From Qaidamihabitans albus (GTDB taxonomy: Bacteria > Actinomycetota > Actinomycetes > Mycobacteriales > Pseudonocardiaceae), in contig NZ_JAEHOB010000014.1 of the NCBI RefSeq assembly GCF_016464705.1, positions 62,001 through 126,000 of the forward strand: 64,000 nucleotides of DNA. The letters are read 5' to 3'. Numbering within the stretch: the first letter of the stretch is position 1; each line of letters begins with the position of its first letter. Position numbers and translations under genes: made by a program. The notes under the pieces are model-generated. The model saw nothing but the letters and a program-made list of their open reading frames with translations, was not told where the DNA came from and searched no databases. Below are positions 24,342 through 33,839 of the stretch, one piece after another.

Positions 24342-25197
24342 GATCCTTCTCCTCTCGTTGTGCTGCTTCTCCCAGGCGTGCCGAATCGCGGATCACGGCT
24401 CGCCCGCCCGGGTCGACGAGCTGACCGTGCAGCTCGCGGTTGTGTGCGTGCGCCACGTGGTGCAGGCCGAACGCCGACTCGACGGCCGACCGCTGGCCCT
24501 GCAGGTCGAGCGACTGGTTCACCGCCCGTTTGGCCAGCCGAAGTCCGAACGGCGGGCGCCGTGCGATGCGCTCGGCCAGCTCCAACGTCGCGGACTCCAG
24601 CTGCTCTGGTGGCACGATTCGGTTGACCATTCCCATCGCCAGCGCATCCTGCGCGCTGATCGGCTCCCCGGTGAACAGCATCTCTTTCGCCCGGCGCGCA
24701 CCCAGCTCCCACAGGTGGGTGAAGTACTCGGCACCGTTCATGTCGAAGGCGCCAACCGGATCCACAAAGGACGCATCCGAGGCGGCGACAACGAGATCGC
24801 ACGGCCAGACCAGCATCAGGCCGCCGCCCATGACCCTGCCCTGGACCTGGGCGATGGTCGGCCGCGGGATGTCGCGCCAGCGCAGGCACAGCCCGGTGAA
24901 CAGCTCCTCCTCGGTGGCAAACCAGCTTTCCGCTCCTGGCGCGCCGAACCCGCCGGTCATGGTGCGCGACGCCACTCCGTCCATCGCCCAGTCGCTGTCC
25001 AGGTCGTGCCCCGAGGAGAAGTCGGGGCCGTCGGCGGCGAGCACGATCACCCGGACCCGCTCGTCGCGCAGCGCCCGCGCGTAGGCGTCGTCCAGCTCGT
25101 AGAGCAGGTCGCGATCCTGGGCGTTACGTTTCTCCGGCCGCGCCAGCACGATGCGTGCAACGCCCGGAACGGGCCGCTCGTCGCGAATCGAGCTCAT
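24325..25197 (-). CDS. Enoyl-CoA hydratase/isomerase family protein
   Basis: A 290-residue crotonase. ADGPDFSSGHDLDSDW and GRVMGGGLMLVWPCDLV form the two oxyanion-hole segments, and GAFDMNGAEYFTHLWELG holds the catalytic region, with Glu at a position used by some hydratases. The C-terminal helix is extended and charged. The ATG at 25197 overlaps the acyl-CoA dehydrogenase stop (ATGA). The coding end overlaps the SMP-30 start by 17 bp. It probably hydrates the enoyl-CoA made by the adjoining dehydrogenase. Confidence 0.9.
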   Translation of the reverse strand: MSSIRDERPVPGVARIVLARPEKRNAQDRDLLYELDDAYARALRDERVRVIVLAADGPDFSSGHDLDSDWAMDGVASRTMTGGFGAPGAESWFATEEELFTGLCLRWRDIPRPTIAQVQGRVMGGGLMLVWPCDLVVAASDASFVDPVGAFDMNGAEYFTHLWELGARRAKEMLFTGEPISAQDALAMGMVNRIVPPEQLESATLELAERIARRPPFGLRLAKRAVNQSLDLQGQRSAVESAFGLHHVAHAHNRELHGQLVDPGGRAVIRDSARLGEAAQREEKDRGEDG

Positions 25198-26342
25198 AAC
25201 CGGTAGGTCCGTCCGATGATGTCGCGCTGGATCTCGCTGGTGCCCGCGAACACGGTGGCGATGATGTTCTGGCGCAGGTAGCGCTCCATGTCGTGCTCGG
25301 TGGTGTAGCCCGCACCGCCCATCATCTGCATTCCCTCGATGGTGACCCGTTTCGCGGTCTCGGTGACCTTCAGCTTCGCCATCGAAGCCTCGCGCGGCAG
25401 CTGCCGCTCGGGGTTCGCGTCGACCCTGCGCGCCAGGTCGTAGACGAGCAGGCGGCAGCACTCCAACTCGGTCGCGAGGTCGGCGATGCGGTGCCGGAGT
25501 GCCTGGAAGCTCCCGATCGGCCTGCCGAACTGCTCGCGCTGCCGCACGTAGGCCAGCGTGTCGTCGAACGCGCGGCGCGCGTTGCCGAGGAAGGTCGCCG
25601 CACAGACGAGGCGTTCGAAGTTCAACCCGGCGGTCAGCTGCTCCCACGCCTGGCCTTCGGTTCCGATGAGGTGCTCGGCGGGGACATAGGTGTCGGTGAA
25701 GTACACGTCACTGACCTCACGCCCGGCCATCGTCTCGATCGGACGGATATCGACGCCGGCCGCACTCGTCGGCACCTCCAGCATCGTGATTCCGGTGTGC
25801 TTGGGCCCCGAGGTGTCCGTCCGGCACACGAGCAGGATCCGAGTCGCGTAGTGCGCGCAGGAGATCCACGTCTTGTGCCCGTTGACGACGTAGCCGTCGC
25901 CGCGGCGTTCAGCCCGGCATCTCATGGACGCGACGTCCGACCCGGCGTCCGGTTCGGACATGGCGACCGAGAAGACCTCGCCGCGGCAGAACCCGCCGAT
26001 GAGGCGGTGCCGTTGTTCCTCGGTGCCGAACCGCTCGGCCGTCTTGGCGACGATCATCGAGATGCCGAGGCCGAACAGCGGCACCTGGCCGTAGGCCAGC
26101 TCCTCCAGCAGAAGGCACGCATCGGTGACTCCACCCCCACCGCCGCCGTACTTCGTGGGCAGTGCGACGCCGCTCCAGCCCAGTGCGGCGACCTTCTCGT
26201 TCACCGTCTGGTTGTGGCCTGCCGTGCCGTTGTCGGTCAGCGCCGCGCGCTGCTCGCGCGTTCCGCATTCTCGCTCGGCGAGGTCGCGGATCGCCGCGAC
26301 GAACGCGGTCCGGTCGTCGGTCTCGATCGCCTCTGTCGTCAT
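25194..26342 (-). CDS. Acyl-CoA dehydrogenase
   Basis: A 382-residue flavoprotein. VAMSEPDAGSDVASM and YVVNGHKTWISCAH are the FAD-binding middle-domain motifs. REQFGRPIGSFQALRHRIAD and MMGGAGYTTEHDMERYLRQ belong to the C-terminal helical domain. GTSEIQRDIIG is the conserved end segment that carries the catalytic Glu in many members. It introduces the alpha,beta double bond and passes electrons to ETF. The ATG at 26342 is 7 bp after the ligase gene and the stop is coupled to the crotonase gene. Its N-terminal glycine run GGGGGG is typical of actinobacterial versions. Confidence 0.93.
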   Translation of the reverse strand: MTTEAIETDDRTAFVAAIRDLAERECGTREQRAALTDNGTAGHNQTVNEKVAALGWSGVALPTKYGGGGGGVTDACLLLEELAYGQVPLFGLGISMIVAKTAERFGTEEQRHRLIGGFCRGEVFSVAMSEPDAGSDVASMRCRAERRGDGYVVNGHKTWISCAHYATRILLVCRTDTSGPKHTGITMLEVPTSAAGVDIRPIETMAGREVSDVYFTDTYVPAEHLIGTEGQAWEQLTAGLNFERLVCAATFLGNARRAFDDTLAYVRQREQFGRPIGSFQALRHRIADLATELECCRLLVYDLARRVDANPERQLPREASMAKLKVTETAKRVTIEGMQMMGGAGYTTEHDMERYLRQNIIATVFAGTSEIQRDIIGRTYRL

Positions 26343-26349
26343 GCGCCGC

Positions 26350-28020
26350 TCAGTTCTCCTCGGCGGTCGGGGTACGGATGGGCGGCAGGGTTCGCTCTCC
26401 ACGGGCGAGGCCGCCGTCCGCGAGAAGCGCACGCAGCTTCTTCTTGTCGAGCTTGCCGGTGCTCGTCCGGGGTATGGCGGGCACGAAGGCGTACTCGTCG
26501 GGAAGCCACCATTTCGTGATGCGCGGCCGCAGCCATTCGGTCAGCCGCCGTCCGTCCAGCTCGGCTTCCGGCTCGACGACGACGCAGGCGAGCGGGCGTT
26601 CGGTCCATCGCTCGTCCGGCATGGCGATGACCGCCGCCTCGCGCACGGCCGGATGCCCGACCAGCTCGTTCTCCACCGCCACCGAGGAGATCCATTCCCC
26701 ACCGGACTTGATGACGTCCTTCGCCCGGTCGGTGATCCGCACCCAGCCGTCCCGGGAGATCGCGGCGACGTCACCCGTGCGCAGCCAGCCGTCCTGGAAC
26801 TTCTCGGCACCGTCCGGCTCCCGGAAGTAGCCCGCGGCGATCCACGGTCCGCGGACCTGGAGCTCCCCGTCGGTCTCGCCGTCCCACGGCAGCTGTGCCC
26901 CGCGCTCGTCGACGATCCGGGCCTGTACGAACGGCAGCAGCTTGCCCGCCATGCCGCGGTATGCCCATCGCTGTTCGCCTTGTGCCCGCGACGGCGGGTG
27001 CGCGATGGTCGCGAGCGGACTTGTCTCGGTCATTCCCCACACCTGGATGATCGGCACGTTATGGCGCTCCTCGAGTTCCTGCATCAGCGAGCGCGGGACG
27101 GCCGCTCCGCCGCAGGCGACCATGCGCAGGCTCGACAGGTCGGGGCGGTGTTCCTCGGCGTAGCGGAGGAGATCGTGCCAGATCGTCGGTACCGCGCAGG
27201 CGAGCGTGATGCGCTCCGACTCGATCAGCCGCGCGATGGCTGCCGCGTCGACCGCGCGCCCTGGCAGCACGACATCGGCACCGGCCAGGGCACTGGCGTA
27301 GGGCAGTCCCCACGCGTTCGCGTGGAACATCGGCACGACGATCAGCGCCCGGTCCGCCGCACAGGTGCCGAGAGAGTCGGCCGCGCACGCTCCGAGGGCG
27401 TGCAGCAGGGTCGATCGGTGCGAGTACAGCACGCCCTTCGGGCGGCCCGTCGTGCCGCTGGTGTAGCAGAGCGCGGCCGCGGCGCGGTCGTCCAGCGCGG
27501 GCCAGTCGAACGGGGTGTCCGGGGCCGCGGCGAGCAGTTCCTCGTAGCGCAGCACGGTTCCGGGAAGTCCGCTCCCGTCGCCGGCGCCGACGACGACCCA
27601 GTACCGCACCGAACGCAGACGGTGCGCGAACTCGCGGACGGCGGGGATCAGCGAACCGTCCACGAACACCACGCGGTCCTCCGCATGGTCGACGATGTAG
27701 GTGAGTTCGTCGGCACTCAGGCGCAGATTGAGCGTGTGCAGGACGGCCCCGTAGGAGGGGATCGCCAGGTAGAGCTCCAGGTGCTCCTGGCAGTTCCACA
27801 GGTAGGTGGCCACCCGCTCGGTCTCGCGCACCCCTAGCGACCTGAGCGCGTGCCCCAGGCGGTCCGCGCGGGCCCCGAGCTCCCGGTAGCTCTCGCTCGT
27901 GCGGGAACCGTCGCCGCGGACGCTGGTGCACGTGGAGTCACCGTTGACAGTGCGCATCCGGTCGAGCAGGTAGCCGGTCGTCAACGGAAACTCGTGCTGG
28001 ACGAGGCCTTCGAGGCGCAT
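26350..28020 (-). CDS. Long-chain/medium-chain fatty acid CoA ligase (FadD-like)
   Basis: A 556-residue AMP-forming ligase. CYTSGTTGRPKGVLYSHRST (A3), VWGMTETSPLATI (A5), GWLRTGDVAAISRDGWVRI (A7), DRAKDVIKSGGEWISS (A8) and the final PRTSTGKLDKKKL (catalytic Lys) are all present, as in the FadD3/AlkK group. The ATG at 28020 has GAAGGAAG at the proper distance and follows the SDR by 14 bp. It probably activates the pathway substrate to its CoA thioester, as the second gene of the operon under the TetR operator at 28883-28908. Confidence 0.93.
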   Translation of the reverse strand: MRLEGLVQHEFPLTTGYLLDRMRTVNGDSTCTSVRGDGSRTSESYRELGARADRLGHALRSLGVRETERVATYLWNCQEHLELYLAIPSYGAVLHTLNLRLSADELTYIVDHAEDRVVFVDGSLIPAVREFAHRLRSVRYWVVVGAGDGSGLPGTVLRYEELLAAAPDTPFDWPALDDRAAAALCYTSGTTGRPKGVLYSHRSTLLHALGACAADSLGTCAADRALIVVPMFHANAWGLPYASALAGADVVLPGRAVDAAAIARLIESERITLACAVPTIWHDLLRYAEEHRPDLSSLRMVACGGAAVPRSLMQELEERHNVPIIQVWGMTETSPLATIAHPPSRAQGEQRWAYRGMAGKLLPFVQARIVDERGAQLPWDGETDGELQVRGPWIAAGYFREPDGAEKFQDGWLRTGDVAAISRDGWVRITDRAKDVIKSGGEWISSVAVENELVGHPAVREAAVIAMPDERWTERPLACVVVEPEAELDGRRLTEWLRPRITKWWLPDEYAFVPAIPRTSTGKLDKKKLRALLADGGLARGERTLPPIRTPTAEEN

Positions 28021-28034
28021 GATGACTTCCTTCG

Positions 28035-28796
<762 letters not shown>

Positions 28797-28882
28797 GTGG
28801 TGCCCCCTTTCTCGCGGGATCGAGCGATCTCCGTCGCACGAGCGCTTCGCCGTCGACGGGAGTAGAACGACCCGCGCTACAT

Positions 28883-28908
28883 TAGATACATCCCGGGATG
28901 GATGTCAA
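28883..28908 (-). promoter_or_regulatory. TetR-type operator, copy 1, upstream of the catabolic operon
   Basis: Read on the minus strand, the site is TTGACATCCATCCC followed by GGGATGTATCTA with shared central bases (26 bp in all). Its centre CATCCCGGGATG is a perfect 12-bp palindrome. The same 26 bp recur at 29685-29710 with one difference. It lies between the SDR start and the divergent TetR start, so it probably controls both. TTGACA at its edge may double as a -35 element. Confidence 0.8.
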
Positions 28909-28974
28909 TGCGGCGACTCGGGCATCTCCTCCCGTGCTCGTGACCGGGGCCGCCAGGGGCGCGGTTAGTCTGAC

Positions 28975-29640
28975 GTGGTGCAGCCGGAGACACAGGTGGC
29001 CGACGACGAGCGGAGCGGAGACGTTCGCCAGCGCAGGTCCAACGCCGAACGGCGGGCCTCTACCCGCTCCGCCGTGCTGGACGCGACCATCCAGGCCATC
29101 GTCCGCTACGGCTATGTCGGGGCGACCTCGACCAGGATCGCCGAGCTGTCGGGTTTCACGCGCGGCGCGCAGAAGCATCACTTCAGGAACAAGGCCGCGA
29201 TGGTCGCCGAGGCACTCGTGCACCTGCACGAGAACCTGATGCACAACACCCTGCGAGAGCTCGAGAGCGCGGCGCAGGACAGTGTGCGGTCACTACTGCA
29301 GGCACTGTGGAAGTCGTTCCAGGACGACCTCTTCACCGCCGCGGCCGAGCTGCGCGTCGCGGCACGGATCGACGAGGAGCTCAGGGGCGTGCTCATTCCC
29401 GCGGAGCGGCAGATCGGACGCCGCATCCGGCAGTTCGTTTCGGACTTCCTCGACGACGGCAAACACTCGCAGCAGCGGCTGGACGAGGTCGGCGACCACG
29501 TGGTGAACGTCCTGCGAGGAATGGCGTTCCAGCGCGCGCTCTACTCGAACGAGGAACGAGAGGCACGGCAGCTGCGCGTGCTGGACGAGACCGTGCACGC
29601 GCTGCTGGCCGCGGCCGACCGGTACCAGCCTCGGCCGTAA
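28975..29640 (+). CDS. TetR-family transcriptional regulator of the catabolic operon
   Basis: A 221-residue TetR protein. The HTH spans about residues 28-72 and includes GATSTRIAELSGFTRGAQKH. The C-terminal domain matches the common TetR_C group of lipid and CoA-responsive repressors only in general form. It starts at a GTG (28975), divergent from the SDR-led operon, with a 26-bp operator between, and a second copy just 45 bp after its stop in front of the enoyl-reductase-like gene. It therefore probably represses both units, released by a pathway acyl-CoA or acid; the ligand is not known. Confidence 0.92.
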   Translation: MVQPETQVADDERSGDVRQRRSNAERRASTRSAVLDATIQAIVRYGYVGATSTRIAELSGFTRGAQKHHFRNKAAMVAEALVHLHENLMHNTLRELESAAQDSVRSLLQALWKSFQDDLFTAAAELRVAARIDEELRGVLIPAERQIGRRIRQFVSDFLDDGKHSQQRLDEVGDHVVNVLRGMAFQRALYSNEEREARQLRVLDETVHALLAAADRYQPRP

Positions 29641-29684
29641 GGATCGCCACCGCCGTCCCATCGCGCCACCCGAGTTCTGCCGTA

Positions 29685-29710
29685 TTGACATCCATCCCTG
29701 GATGTATCTA
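29685..29710 (+). promoter_or_regulatory. TetR-type operator, copy 2, upstream of the saccharopine-dehydrogenase-like gene
   Basis: TTGACATCCATCCC at 29685-29698 continues as TGGATGTATCTA to 29710. It equals copy 1 on the opposite strand except for one base (T for G at position 15). It lies 45 bp before the ATG at 29755 and overlaps a TTGACA that can serve as a -35 element. Confidence 0.82.
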
Positions 29711-29754
29711 CCTTGACTAGCCATTGCCAGACCTCGACGAGGGACGGAAACACC

Positions 29755-30816
29755 ATGGGATGGATGATCTACGGCGCCAACGGCTACACCGGCCGGCTGG
29801 TGAGTGAGCTGGCCAGGTCACGAGGCGAGCAGCCGATCCTGGCAGGCCGGACGACAGCGCGGATCTCGCCACTGGCCACGTCGTTCGGGCTCGAGCACCG
29901 GATCGTCGACCTGTCCGATGACAAGGCGCTACGGGACGGCCTGCGAGGGGTGGACGTCGTGGTGCACTGCGCGGGCCCCTTCTCCCGCACCGCCGCGCCC
30001 ATGGTCGAGGCGTGCCTGGAAGCCGGCACCCACTACGTCGATGTCACCGGGGAGATCGACGTCTTCGAGCATGTCGCGAGCCGGGACGAGGCCGCCAGGG
30101 AGGCGGGGATCGCGCTCATGCCGGGGTCTGGTTTCGACGTGGCGCCCAGCGACTGCCTCGCGGCGATGCTCGTCGAGGCCCTGCCTGGCGCCGTCCAACT
30201 GGAACTGGCCTTCGTCCTCGACGGCGGGCTGACCGCCGGCACCGCCAAGACCGTGGTGGAGAACATGGGCCGCGGCAGCCGGGTCCGGGTAGACGGGCAA
30301 CTGCGTCCGGTCCGGTTCGGATGGCGCCGGCGCCGGGTGCCGTTTCCGAACGGGGAACGGACGGCCGTCGTAGCCATCCCCTGGGGCGATATCAGCACCG
30401 CGTACCGCACTACCGGTATTCCCACGATCACAGCATTCAGCGCACTACCCGCGGCGAGGCTCAACGCGCGGCTGCAAGCCGCGATGAGCCCCATCATGCG
30501 GCCACCTCGGATGCAGCGGCTGGCCGTCGCACTGATCGAGCGACTGGTGAGCGGTCCCGACGCGCCGAAGCGCGCCCGCAACGGCGTGGAGGTATGGGGC
30601 GAGGTACGCGACGCCGCCGGCCGTACGGCCACCGCCGCTATCACCGGGCCCAACGCCTACACCGTGACGGCCGACTCCGTGTTGCGGATAGTCCGGCACC
30701 TGCTCGACGGAGACGTGAAGCCCGGCGTCCAGACCGCCTCCACCGCACTCGGCGCCGACTACCTGCGCGAACTTGAGGGCTTCCAGATCCACGAGCCGGT
30801 ACTGAGCGGGAACTGA
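29755..30816 (+). CDS. Saccharopine dehydrogenase-like / trans-acting enoyl reductase family protein
   Basis: A 353-residue protein whose N-terminus MIYGANGYTGRLVSELARS is the Rossmann loop of the saccharopine dehydrogenase NADP-binding family. VVHCAGPFSRTAAPMVEACL, YVDVTGEIDVFE and MPGSGFDVAPSDCLAA follow, as in the actinobacterial trans-acting enoyl reductases (Rv2449c/Rv2953 type). The ATG at 29755 is preferred to the earlier in-frame ATG at 29713 because GAGGGACGG precedes it and the shorter form begins at the Rossmann strand. The shared operator ties it to the catabolic operon. It may reduce an enoyl intermediate; direct evidence for the reaction is lacking. Confidence 0.88.
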   Translation: MGWMIYGANGYTGRLVSELARSRGEQPILAGRTTARISPLATSFGLEHRIVDLSDDKALRDGLRGVDVVVHCAGPFSRTAAPMVEACLEAGTHYVDVTGEIDVFEHVASRDEAAREAGIALMPGSGFDVAPSDCLAAMLVEALPGAVQLELAFVLDGGLTAGTAKTVVENMGRGSRVRVDGQLRPVRFGWRRRRVPFPNGERTAVVAIPWGDISTAYRTTGIPTITAFSALPAARLNARLQAAMSPIMRPPRMQRLAVALIERLVSGPDAPKRARNGVEVWGEVRDAAGRTATAAITGPNAYTVTADSVLRIVRHLLDGDVKPGVQTASTALGADYLRELEGFQIHEPVLSGN

Positions 30817-31021
30817 CGGAGCGCCGCGGCGGCCTTGTCACCGAGCGCCATCCCGGGTCGCTTACCCGGCAGGCACATCGATCCGGGCAGCGCGAGACCA
30901 CGACGAGAGAAGGGCGGTAGCGGCGGCGCGGCCTCGCGCGATGGTGGCAACCTCGTGGGGGTCCGGCCGAACCGGCACGGTCCCGGCCGGGCCCGTCGGA
31001 GAGCCACACCTGCCGTGCGGT
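30817..31021. other. Short intergenic region between convergent genes
   Basis: 205 bp between the stops of the enoyl-reductase-like gene and the PucR gene. It contains GC-rich imperfect palindromes such as CCCGGCCGGGCC near 30982-30993, which could act as a bidirectional terminator stem, but no U-run follows. No gene is seen. Confidence 0.35.
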
Positions 31022-32659
31022 TCAGGCGGGCGCGACCACCCGCAGCTGAAGCATCGCGGCGAACCTCGCCTCGGGATCGGCGAGATCGATGTCCCCCACC
31101 TCGGCGAGCCGGCGAAGACGGTAGCGGAACGTGTTCGGATGTACGCCCATCGACGACGCCGCCCCCACGACATCGCCGAAGGCGTCCAGCCAGGCCCGCA
31201 GGGTGCCCACGAGAGCGCTGCCGTGTTCCGCGTCGTAGGCCAGCAGCCGGGCCACGGTCCCCGTCGGGCCATCCCCGCGCGCCGCGACGAGGTCGCGGAG
31301 TTCCAGCACCAGGGCCTCGACATGCACGTCGACCAGCCGGGCGACGCGCCGCACCCCATCCTTGCGGGAGCGCAACACCCGTAGCGCCCGGTCCGCGCTC
31401 GCCCGGGCGGCGACCAGGTCCGCGGCGTCCTGCGCCCGCGGTCCGATCCCGATCACCGCGCGGGTGCGGTCGCCGACACGGTCGAGGAAGTCGGTCGCGA
31501 TCCGGACCACGCGCCGCTCGGCCTCATCCTCCCGGCTCACGGGTATCAGGCCGTAGACCACGTCACCGAGGAGCGCGGCCGCACACCGCGAATGCACGGC
31601 GTTCAGATGCATCGCCAGCCCGTCGGCGAGGCGTTGTCGCTCCGTGACCGCGGTCGCCTCGGCACCCGTGGAGTCAGGTGTGGCCATGGCCAGCACGACG
31701 ACCGGTTGATCGGCGAGGCCGAGACGATGCAATGCGTCCCGCGCTCCGGCGCCGCCTTCCAGCGCGGTGCTCAGCAGGTCGGTGCGCAGGCGCCGGGCCA
31801 CGTCGGCACCGGCCCGGATCCGAAGCATGTGCAGGGCCACCAGCTTGGCGGCATCACACAGGGCAACGGTCCGCTCCTCGCTGAGCGGCGCGCTCACCGC
31901 CGCCCAGATGGAGCCGAGGATCTCGTCACCGGCCCGCACGGCGACCGCGACCCTCGGCATCGTGAAACTGTCGAGCGTCTCCGTCACCGGCTCGATGTAG
32001 AGCGGCCGATCGTTGCGGTAAAGCGTGCGGAAGACACCGAGCTCGGTCAGCACCCGGGAGTACCGTTCCGGCACCTGGCGGCCCAGGATGGTGGCGACAC
32101 GCGACGCGTCGGCCTCGTCCTGCCCGCCGGAGAACGCGAGCACGCGCCAGTTTCGGTCCTCGATGGTCACCGGGGCGTCGAGCAGGGCCGCGATCGCGTT
32201 GGCGAGCGCGAACAGGTCACCCGACGGCATGCCGCCCAGCGTCTCCCGGCCCGCGTCGCCGACGTCGTCCTCGGCCAGCAGTGAGCGCAGCATCGCGGCG
32301 AGCTGGGCCCACGACGCCCCCGGGGTGAGCCCGAGAAGCGCGACGCCGGACTCCTCGGCGGCGGCGGCGAGCTCGCGGGACAACGCCACGGGTGCGCGCA
32401 GCACCAGACCGGTGGCCTCGTGCCGGCCGAGGTCGTGCAGCAGCCGCACCACCTCGGCCTGCTCGTGCAGACCGATACCCAGCACCAGGGCGTGCTGTGG
32501 CAGCACCGGTTCCTCGAGTGGGTCGTGAATGGTGATCCCGCCGATCACACCGGTGCGATCCACGTTGCCGTGCACCAGTTCCAGCAGGGTCGTCCCCAGG
32601 TCGTCGAGAACCCTGCCGAGGCTGGCGTGCGGTCGCTGACTCACCGGATCGAGCACCAC
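31022..32659 (-). CDS. PucR/CdaR-family transcriptional regulator
   Basis: A 545-residue regulator. The N-terminal domain (about 15-130) resembles the purine-catabolism sensor domain, with GGITIHDPLEEPVLPQHALV. A GAF-like middle part contains LGRQVPERYSRVL. The C-terminal HTH_30 domain reads FGDVVGAASSMGVHPNTFRY and ends DPEARFAAMLQLR. Such proteins usually sense amino acids, purines or sugar acids and act on adjacent catabolic genes. It lies 73 bp downstream of the racemase gene on the same strand, at the end of the peptide and D-amino acid operon, and probably controls that operon. The GTG at 32659 is the first start in the conserved frame. Confidence 0.9.
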   Translation of the reverse strand: MVLDPVSQRPHASLGRVLDDLGTTLLELVHGNVDRTGVIGGITIHDPLEEPVLPQHALVLGIGLHEQAEVVRLLHDLGRHEATGLVLRAPVALSRELAAAAEESGVALLGLTPGASWAQLAAMLRSLLAEDDVGDAGRETLGGMPSGDLFALANAIAALLDAPVTIEDRNWRVLAFSGGQDEADASRVATILGRQVPERYSRVLTELGVFRTLYRNDRPLYIEPVTETLDSFTMPRVAVAVRAGDEILGSIWAAVSAPLSEERTVALCDAAKLVALHMLRIRAGADVARRLRTDLLSTALEGGAGARDALHRLGLADQPVVVLAMATPDSTGAEATAVTERQRLADGLAMHLNAVHSRCAAALLGDVVYGLIPVSREDEAERRVVRIATDFLDRVGDRTRAVIGIGPRAQDAADLVAARASADRALRVLRSRKDGVRRVARLVDVHVEALVLELRDLVAARGDGPTGTVARLLAYDAEHGSALVGTLRAWLDAFGDVVGAASSMGVHPNTFRYRLRRLAEVGDIDLADPEARFAAMLQLRVVAPA

Positions 32660-32732
32660 CCGAATCTAGGCCTCCGCGTGTCAGCCTAGTTCGTTCAAGG
32701 GCACGAAACCAGCGCCCGGAGTTCGGACGTTC

Positions 32733-33839
32733 TCACAACGACAGCCACTCCGTGCGGACCGTCACCGACTCCAGGACGTCAGGCAGCGGCTCGACGCCGA
32801 GTCCGGGCCCCGTCGGCACCGGCAGGTGCCCGTCCTCGAGCACGAACGGCGCGGTGATGTCGGCGCGATAGTAGCGACCGGACGCTGAGGTATCGCCTGG
32901 CAGGAGGAATCCGGGCAGCGCGGCGAGGGCCACGTTCGCCGCGCGCCCGAGGCCGGTCTCCAGCATTCCGCCGCACCAGACGGGCACACCGTGAGCGGCG
33001 CACACGTCGTGGATGCGCCTCGCTTCGAGGTATCCGCCGACCCGGCCGGGCTTTATGTTGACGTTCCGGCACGCTCCCAGCCGGATGGCATCGGCGGCTG
33101 CCCGAGCCGACGTGATCGACTCGTCCAGGCACAGCGGCGTGGTGAGGCGCGTGGCGAGTTCGGCATGGCCGAGGAGGTCCTCCTCGTCGAGCGGCTGCTC
33201 GATCAGCAGCAGGCCGAACGGGTCGAGCCTGGCGAGATGCCGCGCGTCGGCGACCGTGTAGGCCGTGTTGGCGTCCACCTGCAACAGCACGTCGTCGCCG
33301 AACCGCTCGCGCACCGCCCGGACCGGCTCGACGTCCCAGCCCGGTTCGATCTTGAGCTTGATGCGCACGTACCCGGCATCGAGGTAGCCGCCGACCGTGT
33401 CGAGCAGCTCACCGATCGAGTCCATGATGCCGACCGAGACCCCGCACGGGACCCGCTCGCGGACCGCGCCGAGCTCCCTGGCCAGCGGCCTGCCCTCGGC
33501 CCGCAGCTCGGCGTCGAGCACCCCCATCTCCAGCGCGGCCTTGGCCATCCGGTGCCCCCTGACGGGGGCGAGTGCCGGGGCGACGCTGTTCGCGTCGAGC
33601 CGGCGAGCTGCCGCGAGCGCGGGGACCAGGAAGTGGGTGATCGCGTCCGCGGCGGCATCGACGTACTCGGACGAGTACCGCGGTTCGGACATCGCGACGC
33701 ACTCGCCCCAGCCCTCCGCGTCGCCGGTCACCACCCGCAGCAGCAGGACCTCACGCGCGGTCTGAGTGCCGAACGACGTGCGGAACGGTGTGACGAGCGG
33801 CATCCTGACCCAGCGCAGCTCCACTCCGGTGAGTTTCAT
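32733..33839 (-). CDS. menC: N-succinylamino acid racemase / o-succinylbenzoate synthase (enolase superfamily)
   Basis: A 368-residue enolase-superfamily protein, the same length as the Amycolatopsis N-acylamino acid racemase. Catalytic Lys161 and Lys163 lie in VRIKLKIEPG, metal ligands Asp189 (QVDAN), Glu214 (IEQPL) and Asp239 (LDES), and general base Lys263 in NIKPGRVGG. The family both racemises N-succinylamino acids and makes o-succinylbenzoate for menaquinone. Here the neighbours are a GNAT N-acyltransferase (1-bp TGATG overlap) and an M20 deacylase and not men genes, so racemisation of N-succinyl-D-amino acids is the likely physiological role. Menaquinone synthesis remains possible as a second activity. 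Confidence 0.93.
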   Translation of the reverse strand: MKLTGVELRWVRMPLVTPFRTSFGTQTAREVLLLRVVTGDAEGWGECVAMSEPRYSSEYVDAAADAITHFLVPALAAARRLDANSVAPALAPVRGHRMAKAALEMGVLDAELRAEGRPLARELGAVRERVPCGVSVGIMDSIGELLDTVGGYLDAGYVRIKLKIEPGWDVEPVRAVRERFGDDVLLQVDANTAYTVADARHLARLDPFGLLLIEQPLDEEDLLGHAELATRLTTPLCLDESITSARAAADAIRLGACRNVNIKPGRVGGYLEARRIHDVCAAHGVPVWCGGMLETGLGRAANVALAALPGFLLPGDTSASGRYYRADITAPFVLEDGHLPVPTGPGLGVEPLPDVLESVTVRTEWLSL

